Positions 15,481 to 24,236 of a DNA stretch of 53,500 bases are shown piece by piece. Below the pieces are notes generated by a model that saw nothing but the letters and a program-made list of their open reading frames with translations, searched no databases and had not been told where the DNA came from. The position numbers were made by a program, and so were the translations under genes. Every line of letters begins with the position of its first letter. Position 1 is the first letter of the stretch. Origin of the DNA: an uncultured Oscillospiraceae bacterium (GTDB taxonomy: Bacteria > Bacillota > Clostridia > Oscillospirales > Oscillospiraceae); contig CANRFN010000026.1 in assembly GCA_947629915.1 (NCBI GenBank), positions 1 to 53,500 of the forward strand. The letters run 5' to 3'.

Positions 15481-17862
15481 TTATCCGTTGTAGATGTTGT
15501 TGATCAGCGTGACCAGCTGGCCGCGGGTCATGTCCAGCTTGGGGCTGAGCCCCGCGCCGGTGCCGCTTATAATGCCCTCGGCCACAGCCCACGCCATGGC
15601 GTTCATCGCCCAGGTGCCGATCTCCGCTTTGTCTGCGAAGTTGTCCAGCTTCGCCAGCGTCTCCTCGTCCACATCCGGGCGTCCGGCGATGTTGTACATC
15701 ACCGCGGCCATCTGCTCTCTCGTGAAATTCCCCTCTGGGTTGGTGCCGTCTGAGATGTTCGCAGCCTTGGCCCAGGCCATACCATCGCCAAAGGCAGGCG
15801 TCTCAACGCCCTCCAGATGGGCCAGGATCGACATGATGGTATCGCGGTTCACAATAGCCTCAGGCGAGAAGGTGTCCTCGGCGGTGAGCAGCTCCCGGGT
15901 TGTGACATAGTCTACACCATCGGCGTACCAAATACCCTCAGGCACATCGGTGAAGGTCTTCTTCTCTGGTACCTGCACCTTTCCAAGCTTTCCTTCCCCG
16001 TCAATCGTCCAACCATCTTTGGCGATAAAGGTGGAGCCGTCCGCTGCGATGAGGCCATCGTCTGCAATGGTCTCAATGCTGCCGAAGTTCCGGACTCCCA
16101 CTTCGCGCATCGTATTGGGCCCCAGCACCTTCACGGTGGCATTTTCGAACACAACAAGATCTCCCTCGCTGAACTTGTTGTATGAGATCTGATCCGCGGC
16201 AACCCTCAGTTCTACGCCCCCTTCAAAGGTGTTGTCCAGCATCTTGCCGACGTCTCCATCGAAACCGGCGGGACCCTTCACCGTGTTGCGGGCAAAGAAG
16301 TCCACACTGCTCTCTCCCAGCGCCAGGTGATGTTCGATCGTGGTATCCGTGATAGAGCCGATCTCGGTGTTCACGATATCGCAGCCCTCCTGGATATGGC
16401 ATCTGGTGAGTGCGCCAACGCTGTTATGGGCCACCGGGCGGAAGTCTGTGGACCCCGTCTCGGGGTCTTCGTAATAATAGTCCCCAAGGCCCTGGATGTG
16501 GCTGGCAGTGATGTTGGAAAACCGGCCGAAGCTGCCGTTCTCCAGGTTCAGGGCGCCTTTCGTGACGGTGCAGTTGGAGGCCGCCTCGATGATGCCATTG
16601 TTGTACGCACGGAGCCCGCCCAGGAAAGACTCATTGCCTTCCTCGTCACGGCGCACCTGTTTGTTCTCCAGCGCACAGTTGGAGATCAGGCTCAGAGTGG
16701 AGCCGTTTGCCACATCGACCAGGACGCCGTCCGGCGCATCAGTGGTGACGGCGCAGTCGTCTATGAGGTCTACAGAGCTGTTTCCATCCACCACAATGGC
16801 GGCGACATAGCTCTGATCGATGGACTTTACGGAGACATCCGTTCCGGTAATGGTACCGACATGCGTATTGTATCCATACAAATTGATGCCGCTGCCAAAT
16901 CCAGTGGACTCCACATTGATGTGGCAGTTCTCCACCTTTCCGATCTCCGCGTGCACTGCAAGCCAAACGGCGGAGTTCTCAAAGCCCTCAGACACGATGG
17001 TGCAGTCTTTCAGCTGATCCAGCTTGGCATAATACAGCGATACAGCTGGACAGTTGTCGTCTATCGCGGCGATGGTGCAGTTCTCGATGGAGGCGATATG
17101 TCCCATGTCCCTGCCGCATGCCTTCAGCTTTTCCAAAGTGTCCTCGTACCATTGCAGCTCCTCCTCTGTGAACTGCACATCTGGATAGCGCTCATGGTAT
17201 TCGTCTGTGAAGACTTGCTCATACACCCCGATGCCCGTAGAATACACGCTTCCGGTGAGGTTGCAGTCCCGAATGGTTCCCACTTCTCCGGCCTTCCCGT
17301 CCAAGTCCGATACCACAACGGAATAGCCGCTGATGTTTATTTCCTCCCCATTCTCATCGTGCTCAAGATAGAACCGGCTGGTGATTGTGCAGTCTTCCAT
17401 CAATTTCAGCGTGCTGAGCACGTCAACGCCCATCGCCATTTTGATCTCCAATCCGGTCAGGGTGAGGATTCCTTCCATGTGTCCGATGCAGGTGTCTGAC
17501 TCTGTGTCATTCCTGGAGACAAATTTGCCGTTGCGGATGGTGACCTCCTCACCGGGGGCGTTCACCTTCACACTGTACTGGGTGTCTTTCTCCGGATCCT
17601 CGGATACGAGGACTTCCGGCCCGGTGATGGTGTGGCCGCCCAGATCCAGATCTACGGCCTTGGTGATCTGGATGGTCTTCTCCTGCGTGATGTCCGCTCC
17701 CAGCACAATATGCGCTGCGCCGGACTTCAGGGCGTCCGCCAGTTCCTGCTCCGTCTTGACCGTGACGGCCGCATCTGCAGCCAGTACGGAGACCGGCAGC
17801 AGCGTGAGGACCATCATCAGGGCCAGAAACGCGCTCAGGACTTTCGTGATTTTGCTTGACAT
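15481..17862 (-). CDS. SLH-anchored surface protein with beta-helix-like repeats
   Basis: About 793 residues. A signal peptide (KITKVLSAFLALMMVLTLLPVSVLA, cut near residue 28) leads into a long Asn/Asp/Thr-rich region with recurrent short strands such as IENCTIAA, LKDCTIVS, VENCHINV and IDDCAVTT, spaced 30-45 residues apart. This is the pattern of a right-handed parallel beta-helix as in pectate lyase-like folds. Three SLH repeats (about 634-793; FTDVPEGIWYADGV, AFGDGMAWAKAANI, NFADKAEIGTWAMN) anchor it to the cell wall polymer. No catalytic residues are evident, so adhesin or glycan-binding roles fit as well as enzyme. AAAGGAGG fixes the start at 17862. Confidence 0.8.
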   Translation of the reverse strand: MSSKITKVLSAFLALMMVLTLLPVSVLAADAAVTVKTEQELADALKSGAAHIVLGADITQEKTIQITKAVDLDLGGHTITGPEVLVSEDPEKDTQYSVKVNAPGEEVTIRNGKFVSRNDTESDTCIGHMEGILTLTGLEIKMAMGVDVLSTLKLMEDCTITSRFYLEHDENGEEINISGYSVVVSDLDGKAGEVGTIRDCNLTGSVYSTGIGVYEQVFTDEYHERYPDVQFTEEELQWYEDTLEKLKACGRDMGHIASIENCTIAAIDDNCPAVSLYYAKLDQLKDCTIVSEGFENSAVWLAVHAEIGKVENCHINVESTGFGSGINLYGYNTHVGTITGTDVSVKSIDQSYVAAIVVDGNSSVDLIDDCAVTTDAPDGVLVDVANGSTLSLISNCALENKQVRRDEEGNESFLGGLRAYNNGIIEAASNCTVTKGALNLENGSFGRFSNITASHIQGLGDYYYEDPETGSTDFRPVAHNSVGALTRCHIQEGCDIVNTEIGSITDTTIEHHLALGESSVDFFARNTVKGPAGFDGDVGKMLDNTFEGGVELRVAADQISYNKFSEGDLVVFENATVKVLGPNTMREVGVRNFGSIETIADDGLIAADGSTFIAKDGWTIDGEGKLGKVQVPEKKTFTDVPEGIWYADGVDYVTTRELLTAEDTFSPEAIVNRDTIMSILAHLEGVETPAFGDGMAWAKAANISDGTNPEGNFTREQMAAVMYNIAGRPDVDEETLAKLDNFADKAEIGTWAMNAMAWAVAEGIISGTGAGLSPKLDMTRGQLVTLINNIYNG

Positions 17863-18069
17863 CAATTGTGAGCCTCCTTTGCAGGTTTTCGTGCATCTCC
17901 TGTCTGTGCAGCAGTCCTCTGTGTGCTTCCGGCGGGGCGGATCTGCCGCACCCAGAGAGGAGACGTGTGCTCCCATGGTACCATATCATTTCCGAAATTT
18001 GGTACGCAGCTTGCGGACTTTTGCAAATTTTCTCTCACTGCGCTCCCCAGGAAACGGCCAAATTCCCGA

Positions 18070-18098
18070 TTGCAAAAGCGCCCGTTTTCGTGTACCCT
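18070..18098 (+). promoter_or_regulatory. Promoter of the orphan acidic protein gene
   Basis: TTGCAA (18070-18075), 17-bp spacer, TACCCT (18093-18098), leaving a very short leader before the TTG start at 18134. Confidence 0.5.
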
Positions 18099-18133
18099 AT
18101 GGGACAGAGAAATACCCACGGGAGGCGGTATCA

Positions 18134-19057
18134 TTGAACATTCTGGAGATCTCCAAGGCGGAGGTCCTGGGCAGGGATTTCACCCGGATCCGCGAGCTGC
18201 TTGAGGACATCGCCTGCAGTGCCCAGGAGCTGCAGGACACCCGGAACACCTGGGATCTGCTCTTCACCGGCTACGATGAAGACCCCCGGGACATCCCCGA
18301 GATGGCGGAGGTGAACCGGTGGGTGCGGGCGTCCCTGGAGGAGGGCATTCCCTGGCTGTATCTGCTGGGCAGCGATGAGGACTACACCGGGCTGCACCTG
18401 CTGCTGCTCTGCTGCTGCACGCAACCGGACCCGGACCAGCCGGAGGCACGCCTGCTGGACCCAGCGGCGGTCGACGCCTTTGTGTCCCAGGGCATGCGGA
18501 GCGTGGGGGACTTCGGGGCGGACCACGACATCCCGGAGGAGATCCTGGCCGCGGCGGTGCACCGCTCTATGGACTTCATCTATCAGCTGCTGGCGGAGGA
18601 GCAGGAGGACCTGGAGGACGGCGAGCGCCCAGACGAGACCGCCGATGAGGAGCCCTCTCCCCTGGAGATTGAGATCCAGGAGCGGCTGCAGATCCTGCTG
18701 GAGAACACCGCCCCTGCGGGCATTGAACTCACCCCGAAGGTCTTATACTGCAGCGAGCCGCAATCGGACGGAAGCTGCCGGATCCACCCGGTGGCAGACA
18801 GCCCTGCCTATCAGCAGATGTCCGCCCTTCTGGCCCAGCAGGTCTCCATGCCCATGTACTTCCTGCTGATCGCCCCGGACGGCAGGCTGGCCTATCTCTT
18901 CGTCTCCCCGGACAAGTCCCGCTGGGAGGAGGAGAAGGACGACCTCGCAGACTGCAATCCCCTGGCGGTGGTGCTGGACCCGGTGGAGGGGACCGCGGTG
19001 GTGCAGCGGGTACAGCTGGACCCCTGCGGGGGCGGACCCATTGTGACCCTGGAATAG
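18134..19057 (+). CDS. Acidic cytoplasmic protein of unknown function
   Basis: 307 residues; I do not recognise the family. The start is a TTG eight bases after GGGAGGC; no better ATG exists before the conserved-looking sequence begins. The protein is rich in Glu, Asp and Leu, has no signal peptide or membrane helix, and shows a CCCTQPDPDQPE stretch near residue 95, an acidic linker (about 155-180, EEQEDLEDGERPDETADEEP) and a C-terminal beta-rich half with YFLLIAPDGRLAYLFVSPDKS. The two halves look like separate domains. It has its own promoter and terminator and no functional link to neighbours. Confidence 0.6.
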   Translation: MNILEISKAEVLGRDFTRIRELLEDIACSAQELQDTRNTWDLLFTGYDEDPRDIPEMAEVNRWVRASLEEGIPWLYLLGSDEDYTGLHLLLLCCCTQPDPDQPEARLLDPAAVDAFVSQGMRSVGDFGADHDIPEEILAAAVHRSMDFIYQLLAEEQEDLEDGERPDETADEEPSPLEIEIQERLQILLENTAPAGIELTPKVLYCSEPQSDGSCRIHPVADSPAYQQMSALLAQQVSMPMYFLLIAPDGRLAYLFVSPDKSRWEEEKDDLADCNPLAVVLDPVEGTAVVQRVQLDPCGGGPIVTLE

Positions 19058-19069
19058 CCAAATCAGCCC

Positions 19070-19104
19070 ACACGGGGCCTGCGCTGTTAGCGCAGGCCCC
19101 GTGT
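19070..19104. terminator. Bidirectional terminator
   Basis: Perfect 15-bp stem (19070-19084 with 19090-19104) around TGTTA, between convergent genes. Confidence 0.75.
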
Positions 19105-19111
19105 CCTTATC

Positions 19112-19675
19112 TTATGCATGATGAGACGGCTTCTGGGCACGCTCTTCCACCACAGGGGCGCTGGCATACCACCGCAATACCTCGGTGGTGCCCTCCCGGC
19201 GAAGGGCGATGGAGGACACCAGAAGATCGGAGAGGAGAAGGATCAGCGCCGGCGGAAAGAGCCAGTCCGGAATGCTGGCCACCGCAGTCTCCATCACCGG
19301 CTGAATCCGGTATACCAGGAGCACCGCCAGCCCGCCCCAGGCCATGGCAAACCAGGGGCACACCAGGCCGGCCAGATTCCCCGGAAGATCCCGATAGTTC
19401 CAAAACTCCACCTTGGCGGCGTGGCGGTATAGCAGGCCCATGAGAAGCTCCGCCAGGGTGGCGGCAGCACCCCCGGCGATGGCCACGCCCAGATAGCCCC
19501 ACGCTGGGTTGGCAATCCACAGGATCAGCAGGGCGCCGAGGCCGTACACCGGGCACAGCGGCAGGAGCAGCAGGCACTTCCGGTCCCGCTTGGGGGTGCT
19601 GGTGAGACGGGCAAACACCACCTCCAGCAAAAACCCGGTAAAGCTGTACAGGATGAAGCTCCAAAACCACCGCAT
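19112..19675 (-). CDS. CmpB-like putative ABC transporter permease (type IV) membrane protein
   Basis: 187 residues with about five transmembrane helices. FTGFLLEVVFARLT near the N-terminus and PLCPVYGLGALLIL match the small-membrane-protein family annotated as putative ABC transporter type IV (CmpB-like) in Clostridia. The transport role of that family is by annotation only, and no ATPase or substrate-binding gene is adjacent here. GGAGGGG ahead of the ATG at 19675 supports this start rather than an upstream one. Single-gene unit. Confidence 0.65.
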   Translation of the reverse strand: MRWFWSFILYSFTGFLLEVVFARLTSTPKRDRKCLLLLPLCPVYGLGALLILWIANPAWGYLGVAIAGGAAATLAELLMGLLYRHAAKVEFWNYRDLPGNLAGLVCPWFAMAWGGLAVLLVYRIQPVMETAVASIPDWLFPPALILLLSDLLVSSIALRREGTTEVLRWYASAPVVEERAQKPSHHA

Positions 19676-19928
19676 AGACAATCCCCTCCGGTGGTATGAT
19701 GGACCGGGAGACGGATTCTCATACCCGGCGGGAGTGGAAAGTTCCGGCGCAGCTGCCATAATCTCATGAAAAAATGCATCTTTTCAGCACAAACAAAGCT
19801 TTCTGCGGCTTTTCCGGTCTCAGTTTGCCCACTTTTCCCCTCGCAAATTCCCCCGCCTACAATGGGCCAACCGTCCTCCTTGCCACAGTTTTCCCCTGTT
19901 TTGCCCCTCTTTTTGGCGGTTTCGCGTC

Positions 19929-19957
19929 TTGCCGACTGCGGGGCGGTATGCTACAAT
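19929..19957 (+). promoter_or_regulatory. Promoter of the aspartate carbamoyltransferase gene
   Basis: TTGCCG (19929-19934), 17-bp spacer, TACAAT (19952-19957), with transcription starting about 25 nt before the start codon; so no room for a PyrR-type attenuator. Confidence 0.6.
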
Positions 19958-19989
19958 GACGCGAATTCAGACAGGAGGGAAAAACCGTC

Positions 19990-21054
19990 ATGCGGCACCT
20001 CATCGATTTCGGAGACCTGACGCGCCAGGAGTGGGACGACCTGTATGCCCGGGCAGACAAGATCATCGACCACCCCGAGCAGTACCTGGACGTCTGCAAG
20101 GGCAAGGTGATGGCCTCACTGTTCTATGAGCCCTCTACCCGCACCAACTTCTCCTTCCAGACCGCCATGCTCCGGCTGGGCGGCACCGTATTTGGCTTTG
20201 CCGATCCCCGTTCCTCCTCTGTGGCCAAGGGCGAGACCCTGAAGGACACCATCAAGATGGTGTCCAGCTACGCCGATGTGATCGTGATGCGCACCCCCTG
20301 GGAGGGCGCCGCCAAGGCGGCCTCCCTGTACTCCGAGGTGCCAGTGATCAACGCGGGAGACGGCGGACACATGCACCCCACCCAGACCACCGCAGACCTC
20401 ACCACCATCACCCGCCTCCGGGGCACGGTGGACGGCCTCTCGGTGGGCCTCTGCGGAGACCTGAAAAACGGCCGCACGGTCCACTCCCTCATCAAGGCCC
20501 TGGCCAAGTTCAAAGACATCCGCTTCTTTCTCATCGCCCCCCGGGACCTGGCCATCCCGGACTACCTCCGGCAGTTCATGCGGGACAACCACATGCCTTT
20601 CGTGGAGGTGACCGGCCTGGAGCCGGTGATCCCCCAGCTGGATGTGCTCTACATGACCCGGATCCAGCGGGAGCGGTTTGTGGACCCCCTGGAGTATGAG
20701 CGCAACAAGGGCATCTATGTCCTCACCCGGTCCAAGCTCTCCAGGGCCAGGGAGAACCTGCTGGTGATGCACCCACTGCCCCGGGTGGATGAGATCACCG
20801 TGGACGTGGACGATGACCCCCGGGCGGTGTACTTCCAGCAGGCCCGCTTCGGCATGTTCGCCCGGATGTCCCTGCTGTCCGATCTGGCCAACCAGCCCCG
20901 GAAGATCCCCGGCCCGGTGGAGATCGGCCACGGCCCCATCTGCCACCACCCCAACTGCATCACCCAGACCGAGCACTATCTGCCCCCTCTGGTAAAAATC
21001 AACGGCGGCGTCCCCTGCTGCGGCTTCTGCGACACCCCGCTGGACCAGGAATAA
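19990..21054 (+). CDS. pyrB: Aspartate carbamoyltransferase with C-terminal PyrI-like zinc motif
   Basis: 354 residues. Condenses carbamoyl phosphate and aspartate in pyrimidine synthesis. The carbamoyl-phosphate loop EPSTRTNFSFQ at about 49-59, HPTQTTADL at about 134, DLKNGRTVHSL and HPLPRVDEI are conserved. After the normal end of the catalytic chain (about residue 305) there is a tail with CHHPNC (C318, C323), IT, Glu and a second pair C344-GF-C347. This spacing copies the zinc-binding C-terminal domain of the regulatory subunit PyrI. The allosteric N-terminal domain of PyrI is absent. No other pyr genes are adjacent. The ribosome-binding site is AGGAGGG. Confidence 0.9.
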   Translation: MRHLIDFGDLTRQEWDDLYARADKIIDHPEQYLDVCKGKVMASLFYEPSTRTNFSFQTAMLRLGGTVFGFADPRSSSVAKGETLKDTIKMVSSYADVIVMRTPWEGAAKAASLYSEVPVINAGDGGHMHPTQTTADLTTITRLRGTVDGLSVGLCGDLKNGRTVHSLIKALAKFKDIRFFLIAPRDLAIPDYLRQFMRDNHMPFVEVTGLEPVIPQLDVLYMTRIQRERFVDPLEYERNKGIYVLTRSKLSRARENLLVMHPLPRVDEITVDVDDDPRAVYFQQARFGMFARMSLLSDLANQPRKIPGPVEIGHGPICHHPNCITQTEHYLPPLVKINGGVPCCGFCDTPLDQE

Positions 21055-21128
21055 GCCGCCCGGGGCTAGATTGGGAGCGTTTGGCAAATTCCTCAGAAAA
21101 ATACTGCAAAAGTTTTTGAAATTTGGGG

Positions 21129-21157
21129 TTGACACCCGCCTCCGGCTGTGCTATTAT
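21129..21157 (+). promoter_or_regulatory. Promoter of the tRNA array
   Basis: Perfect TTGACA (21129-21134), 17-bp spacer, TATTAT (21152-21157), 30 nt ahead of the first tRNA. Confidence 0.7.
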
Positions 21158-21186
21158 CCTTGAGCCGGCGACAAGTGCGTCTCCGT

Positions 21187-21260
21187 GCGGGTGTAGTTCA
21201 ATGGTAGAATCCCAGCCTTCCAAGCTGGTCGCGTGGGTTCGATTCCCATCACCCGCTCCA
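21187..21260 (+). tRNA. tRNA-Gly(TCC)
   Basis: Full cloverleaf: 7-bp acceptor GCGGGTG/CACCCGC, anticodon loop CTTCCAA, T-loop TTCGATT. The CCA end is encoded. Confidence 0.95.
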
Positions 21261-21263
21261 TAT

Positions 21264-21340
<77 letters not shown>

Positions 21341-21351
21341 AAAACGTATAT

Positions 21352-21428
21352 GGTGGGTATAGCTCAGCTGGGAGAGCACCGGATTGTGGTTCCGGGTGTC
21401 GAGGGTTCGAGCCCCTTTACCCACCCCA
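21352..21428 (+). tRNA. tRNA-His(GTG)
   Basis: Anticodon loop TTGTGGT between CCGGA and TCCGG. The acceptor GTGGGTA/TACCCAC is preceded by an extra G (21352) opposite C73, the histidine identity feature. CCA encoded. Confidence 0.95.
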
Positions 21429-21483
21429 TACTTGTGGCTGAGGGCCGGAGCGTCCGCTCCGGCCCTTGCCACGAATCCCCTAT

Positions 21484-21558
21484 TGGGGTGTAGCCAAGTG
21501 GTAAGGCACGGGACTTTGACTCCCGCATTCGTTGGTTCGAGTCCAACCATCCCAGCCA
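21484..21558 (+). tRNA. tRNA-Gln(TTG)
   Basis: Acceptor TGGGGTG/CATCCCA with U1-A72, anticodon loop CTTTGAC between CGGGA and TCCCG. CCA encoded. Confidence 0.95.
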
Positions 21559-21609
21559 CCTCGAGGATCCCTCCCAGCGGATCTTCGACACTGCCGCAAA
21601 ACACAACAA

Positions 21610-21682
21610 GACCCAGTAGCTCAGCCGGTAGAGCAGCGCCCTTTTAAGGCGAAGGTCCGGGGTTCGAATCCCCGCTGGGTCA
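21610..21682 (+). tRNA. tRNA-Lys(TTT)
   Basis: Acceptor GACCCAG/CTGGGTC, anticodon loop CTTTTAA, T-loop TTCGAAT, discriminator A at 21682. Unlike the other four, the next bases are CCT, so the CCA end is not encoded and must be added enzymatically. Confidence 0.93.
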
Positions 21683-21687
21683 CCTCG

Positions 21688-21718
21688 CCAGGCTTGCCAA
21701 CCGTGAGCCTGGTTTTTT
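21688..21718 (+). terminator. Terminator of the tRNA array
   Basis: Seven-base stem (21688-21694 with 21706-21712) followed by six T. Confidence 0.75.
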
Positions 21719-21741
21719 GCTGCAATCAGAAAAACAAGAGT

Positions 21742-21776
21742 GCCTCCCCGCGGCATGCAAAATGCCGCAGGGAGGC
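21742..21776 (-). terminator. Terminator of the DUF1351/exonuclease-like gene
   Basis: Fifteen-position stem (21742-21756 with 21762-21776, one mismatch), 33 nt past the stop codon. On the minus strand it runs into CTTGTTTTTCTG. Confidence 0.6.
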
Positions 21777-21808
21777 GTAGTGTTTTCTGCAAGTCTGAAT
21801 TGGGCAGC

Positions 21809-23254
21809 CTATTGCCTGCTTTTCAGCTTCTCATAGAGATTCGCCGCCAGCCTGGCCTCCTTGATGGCCCGATGCCCCTCAAAGCGCAGGTTCATCCGCT
21901 CTGCCAGGCCCTCCAATCCGCCGGGCACACTCTTTCCGGTGCGCTGCAGGTAGCGGGCGATGTCGAAGAATGGGTTGGTAAATGTCAGCCCCACCCGGGC
22001 GGCCGCCTCGCCGATGTAGAAGAGATCTCTTCTGGCAATGCGGTATCCAACCACAATATCGTCTCCGATGAACTCCAGAAACGGCCCGATCTTTTGCGCT
22101 ATGGTGGGCATCCCCTCCAGCATCTCGTCTGTGATCCCCGTCTCCATAGTCGCCATGGGGTGCATCTTTTGCCCCGGCTGCAGCAGCGACTTTCGCTTGT
22201 CCTGAATCAAACCGTCCCGCATCCGCACGGCGCTGATCTCCACGATCTCCACCTTTCCCGCCGCATCCGGGCCGGTGGTCTTCACGGAGATGGCGGTGTA
22301 GTCTCTGAAATCCGGCTGCTGGCGCTCTGGGAATCCCCAGTTCAGTTCTTCCTCCAGCTCATCCACCGTGACCCCCACAGACTCTGCCAGTTCCAGAGCC
22401 CGTACCAGCTGCTGACCGGTACCAGTGAGCCGCACGATCTGCGCCCCTCTGACTACTGCCGCCGGAAATGGCCTCCCCACAGGATGCTGTTCAGGTGGTG
22501 TTTCCGCCACGGGGGCAGACTGAGATGCCTGTACCGAGGCCGGCTGCGGACCGGGTACCGGCTGTGCGCCCGGGACTGGACCCTGCTGGTGGCCTGGTAT
22601 CGGCTGAGAGGACAGTGCAGCGGCCGCCTGCGGGCCCTGTGGCCTCGGCGCCATCGGCTGCACACTTGGGCGCTGCTGTACCGGCATTGTCTCCGCCGGT
22701 TTGGGACTTGGAGCTGCCGGCGCCTCCAGGATCGGCGTCCTCCGCAGCCCTGCCACCGCCGCTTTGAGCTTTTTGTCCAGGCTATCGCGCCACATGAGCA
22801 TGGTGGTGCCCTTGTTCAGCCAGCGAGGATCGAAGAAGTTGGAACTGTTCCAAAGCGCCTCCGCCCATTCCCCCAGATCTGAAGTGCGGCTGAGGAAGTA
22901 GGCGCGGATCACCTCTTTCTTGGCCTCCTTCTCTCGCTTGTCCATCTCCTGGATAAACCGCTTTGCCGCATTCAGGGGGCCGTCCACCATATCCAGCAGC
23001 ACCTTCACCTGCTTCTCAAAGGCCTCGTAGGGCGCCAGATAGGCTGTCTTCACGGCGTTGCACTGCTCTTCAATCTGCTTGCGCAGCTTGGTGAGCTCCC
23101 TCTTATCTGCCTGCGCAGCCTTTAGGGAGTCCTCACTGTACACGATGGTGTCATAGCGGGCCAGGATCCCGGAGAGGCGGTCTTTCAGTTCCTCCACGTT
23201 TTCCACGGCCACCATTCCCGGCTGCTGCCTCGTGATCAGCTGCAGTTCGTCCAC
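21809..23254 (-). CDS. DUF1351-like protein fused to a degenerate DnaQ-type exonuclease fold
   Basis: 481 residues, GTG start after AAGGGGGG. Residues about 10-125 resemble phage-associated DUF1351 (YSEDSLKAAQADKREL, KRFIQEMDKREKEAKKE), an alpha-helical, charged region. Residues about 185-265 are a Pro/Gln/Ala linker. The C-terminus (about 315-481) reads like a DEDDh 3'-5' exonuclease, with EIVEISAVRMRDG, TGITDEMLEG, and HRAIKEARLAANLY. The catalytic DxE of motif Exo I is S323-V-K325, the middle motif is GYRIARRDLFYI, and the final Asp after His461 is Glu466. I infer a nucleic-acid-binding pseudoenzyme, not an active nuclease. The DUF1351 part and the neighbouring tRNA array hint at a phage or integrated-element origin. 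Confidence 0.72.
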   Translation of the reverse strand: MDELQLITRQQPGMVAVENVEELKDRLSGILARYDTIVYSEDSLKAAQADKRELTKLRKQIEEQCNAVKTAYLAPYEAFEKQVKVLLDMVDGPLNAAKRFIQEMDKREKEAKKEVIRAYFLSRTSDLGEWAEALWNSSNFFDPRWLNKGTTMLMWRDSLDKKLKAAVAGLRRTPILEAPAAPSPKPAETMPVQQRPSVQPMAPRPQGPQAAAALSSQPIPGHQQGPVPGAQPVPGPQPASVQASQSAPVAETPPEQHPVGRPFPAAVVRGAQIVRLTGTGQQLVRALELAESVGVTVDELEEELNWGFPERQQPDFRDYTAISVKTTGPDAAGKVEIVEISAVRMRDGLIQDKRKSLLQPGQKMHPMATMETGITDEMLEGMPTIAQKIGPFLEFIGDDIVVGYRIARRDLFYIGEAAARVGLTFTNPFFDIARYLQRTGKSVPGGLEGLAERMNLRFEGHRAIKEARLAANLYEKLKSRQ

Positions 23255-23380
23255 AGCGCTCCCCCCTTAAGACTTCGCCGCCGCAGCGGCCTCGCTGTAC
23301 GGCATTCTAGCACAGAACGAAGCCATGGGCAAGCCGGCGGAGCTCTGAAATCCATGCCTGCAGAGATCCGCGCAATAAAA

Positions 23381-23425
23381 CCGTGCTTCCCAAGTCCCGG
23401 GATGCCGGGGCCTTGGGGAGCACGG
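23381..23425 (-). terminator. Terminator of the small membrane protein gene
   Basis: Fourteen-position stem (23381-23394 with 23412-23425) followed on the minus strand by TTTTATTG. Confidence 0.65.
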
Positions 23426-23466
23426 CCTTATCTCTGGTCTCAGATGATCGAACGCAGGGGCGAAAT

Positions 23467-23892
23467 TCACGCAGGCGGCATGTTCCAGCCCCGCATCACG
23501 TTTGCAAAGATGACCTCCATCACGATCCCGATCACCGCCGTGACCAAGACGTAGGTAAGAACGGCGGGCAGAATCATGTCAATCTTCTCTTTCTTCCTGA
23601 CTTTGCGGATCAGACAGGCTGCCATGAGAATTGAGGCGAGGACGGAGCCACCAAGGAACAGATAGTGAACCGCCTCATCGGCCTGGGATGGGTAGAGGTT
23701 GCTGTTGATCAACACAAGGAGGAAGGGCATCAGGTTGGAGAAGAGAAGGCAGCCGCAGAGCAAATTGACGATGCGGCGCACTTTGCGATTCCCCTTGATC
23801 TCTTCGCAGCAGCAATTCACATGAACCGTGAGCAGGATTGCGACGATGCTCATCAGCAGGTTGGCCCACCAAAAGACGGGATTCGAAAACAT
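23467..23892 (-). CDS. Small four-helix membrane protein of unknown function
   Basis: 141 residues with about four transmembrane helices (WWANLLMSIVAILLTVHV, LLCGCLLFSNLMPFLLVLI, YLFLGGSVLASILMAACLI, LPAVLTYVLVTAVIGIVMEV) separated by short basic loops (EEIKGNRKVRR, RKVRKKEK). No known family. GGAGG precedes the ATG at 23892; a longer frame to 24042 lacks a ribosome-binding site. The long leader (about 190 nt) from its promoter is unexplained. Confidence 0.6.
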   Translation of the reverse strand: MFSNPVFWWANLLMSIVAILLTVHVNCCCEEIKGNRKVRRIVNLLCGCLLFSNLMPFLLVLINSNLYPSQADEAVHYLFLGGSVLASILMAACLIRKVRKKEKIDMILPAVLTYVLVTAVIGIVMEVIFANVMRGWNMPPA

Positions 23893-24086
23893 AGATGTAC
23901 CTCCATCCTTTAAAAACGCTATCTCTTTTTCTGTTATTTTGTTTCTACATATTTGCCATACTTTGTGCACTGAACCGGCGATCAGGCAGTCTGGGCAAGA
24001 GACACAGCCCGATGGAATTTGCCGAAGAGAAGGGAGACCCACTGTTGCTGCGCCGGAGACAGTGCGGGCCGGGGGAACTGTCCCCT
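23893..24086 (-). other. Long leader of the small membrane protein gene, no gene seen
   Basis: The stretch between the leftward promoter and the ATG at 23892. No coding frame with a credible start and no clear hairpin terminator are visible in it. Confidence 0.35.
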
Positions 24087-24115
24087 ATTGTACGACATCT
24101 GTCTGATAAAAGCAA
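24087..24115 (-). promoter_or_regulatory. Promoter, leftward, for the small membrane protein gene
   Basis: Reading leftward: TTGCTT (24115-24110), 17-bp spacer, TACAAT (24092-24087). Confidence 0.5.
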
Positions 24116-24207
24116 CAGTTTGTAGGACAAATAGCGCACGAAATTAGGCTTTTCACCCAAAACGATTCTCGCGCTTTGGCCGGCTCGGATTTTCGTGAAA
24201 TCGGCAC

Positions 24208-24236
24208 TTGACTTTGTTCTCCCCCTGTTCTACGAT
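24208..24236 (+). promoter_or_regulatory. Promoter, rightward, for the frameshifted anchored protein
   Basis: TTGACT (24208-24213), 17-bp spacer, TACGAT (24231-24236), about 100 nt before the start codon. Confidence 0.5.
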
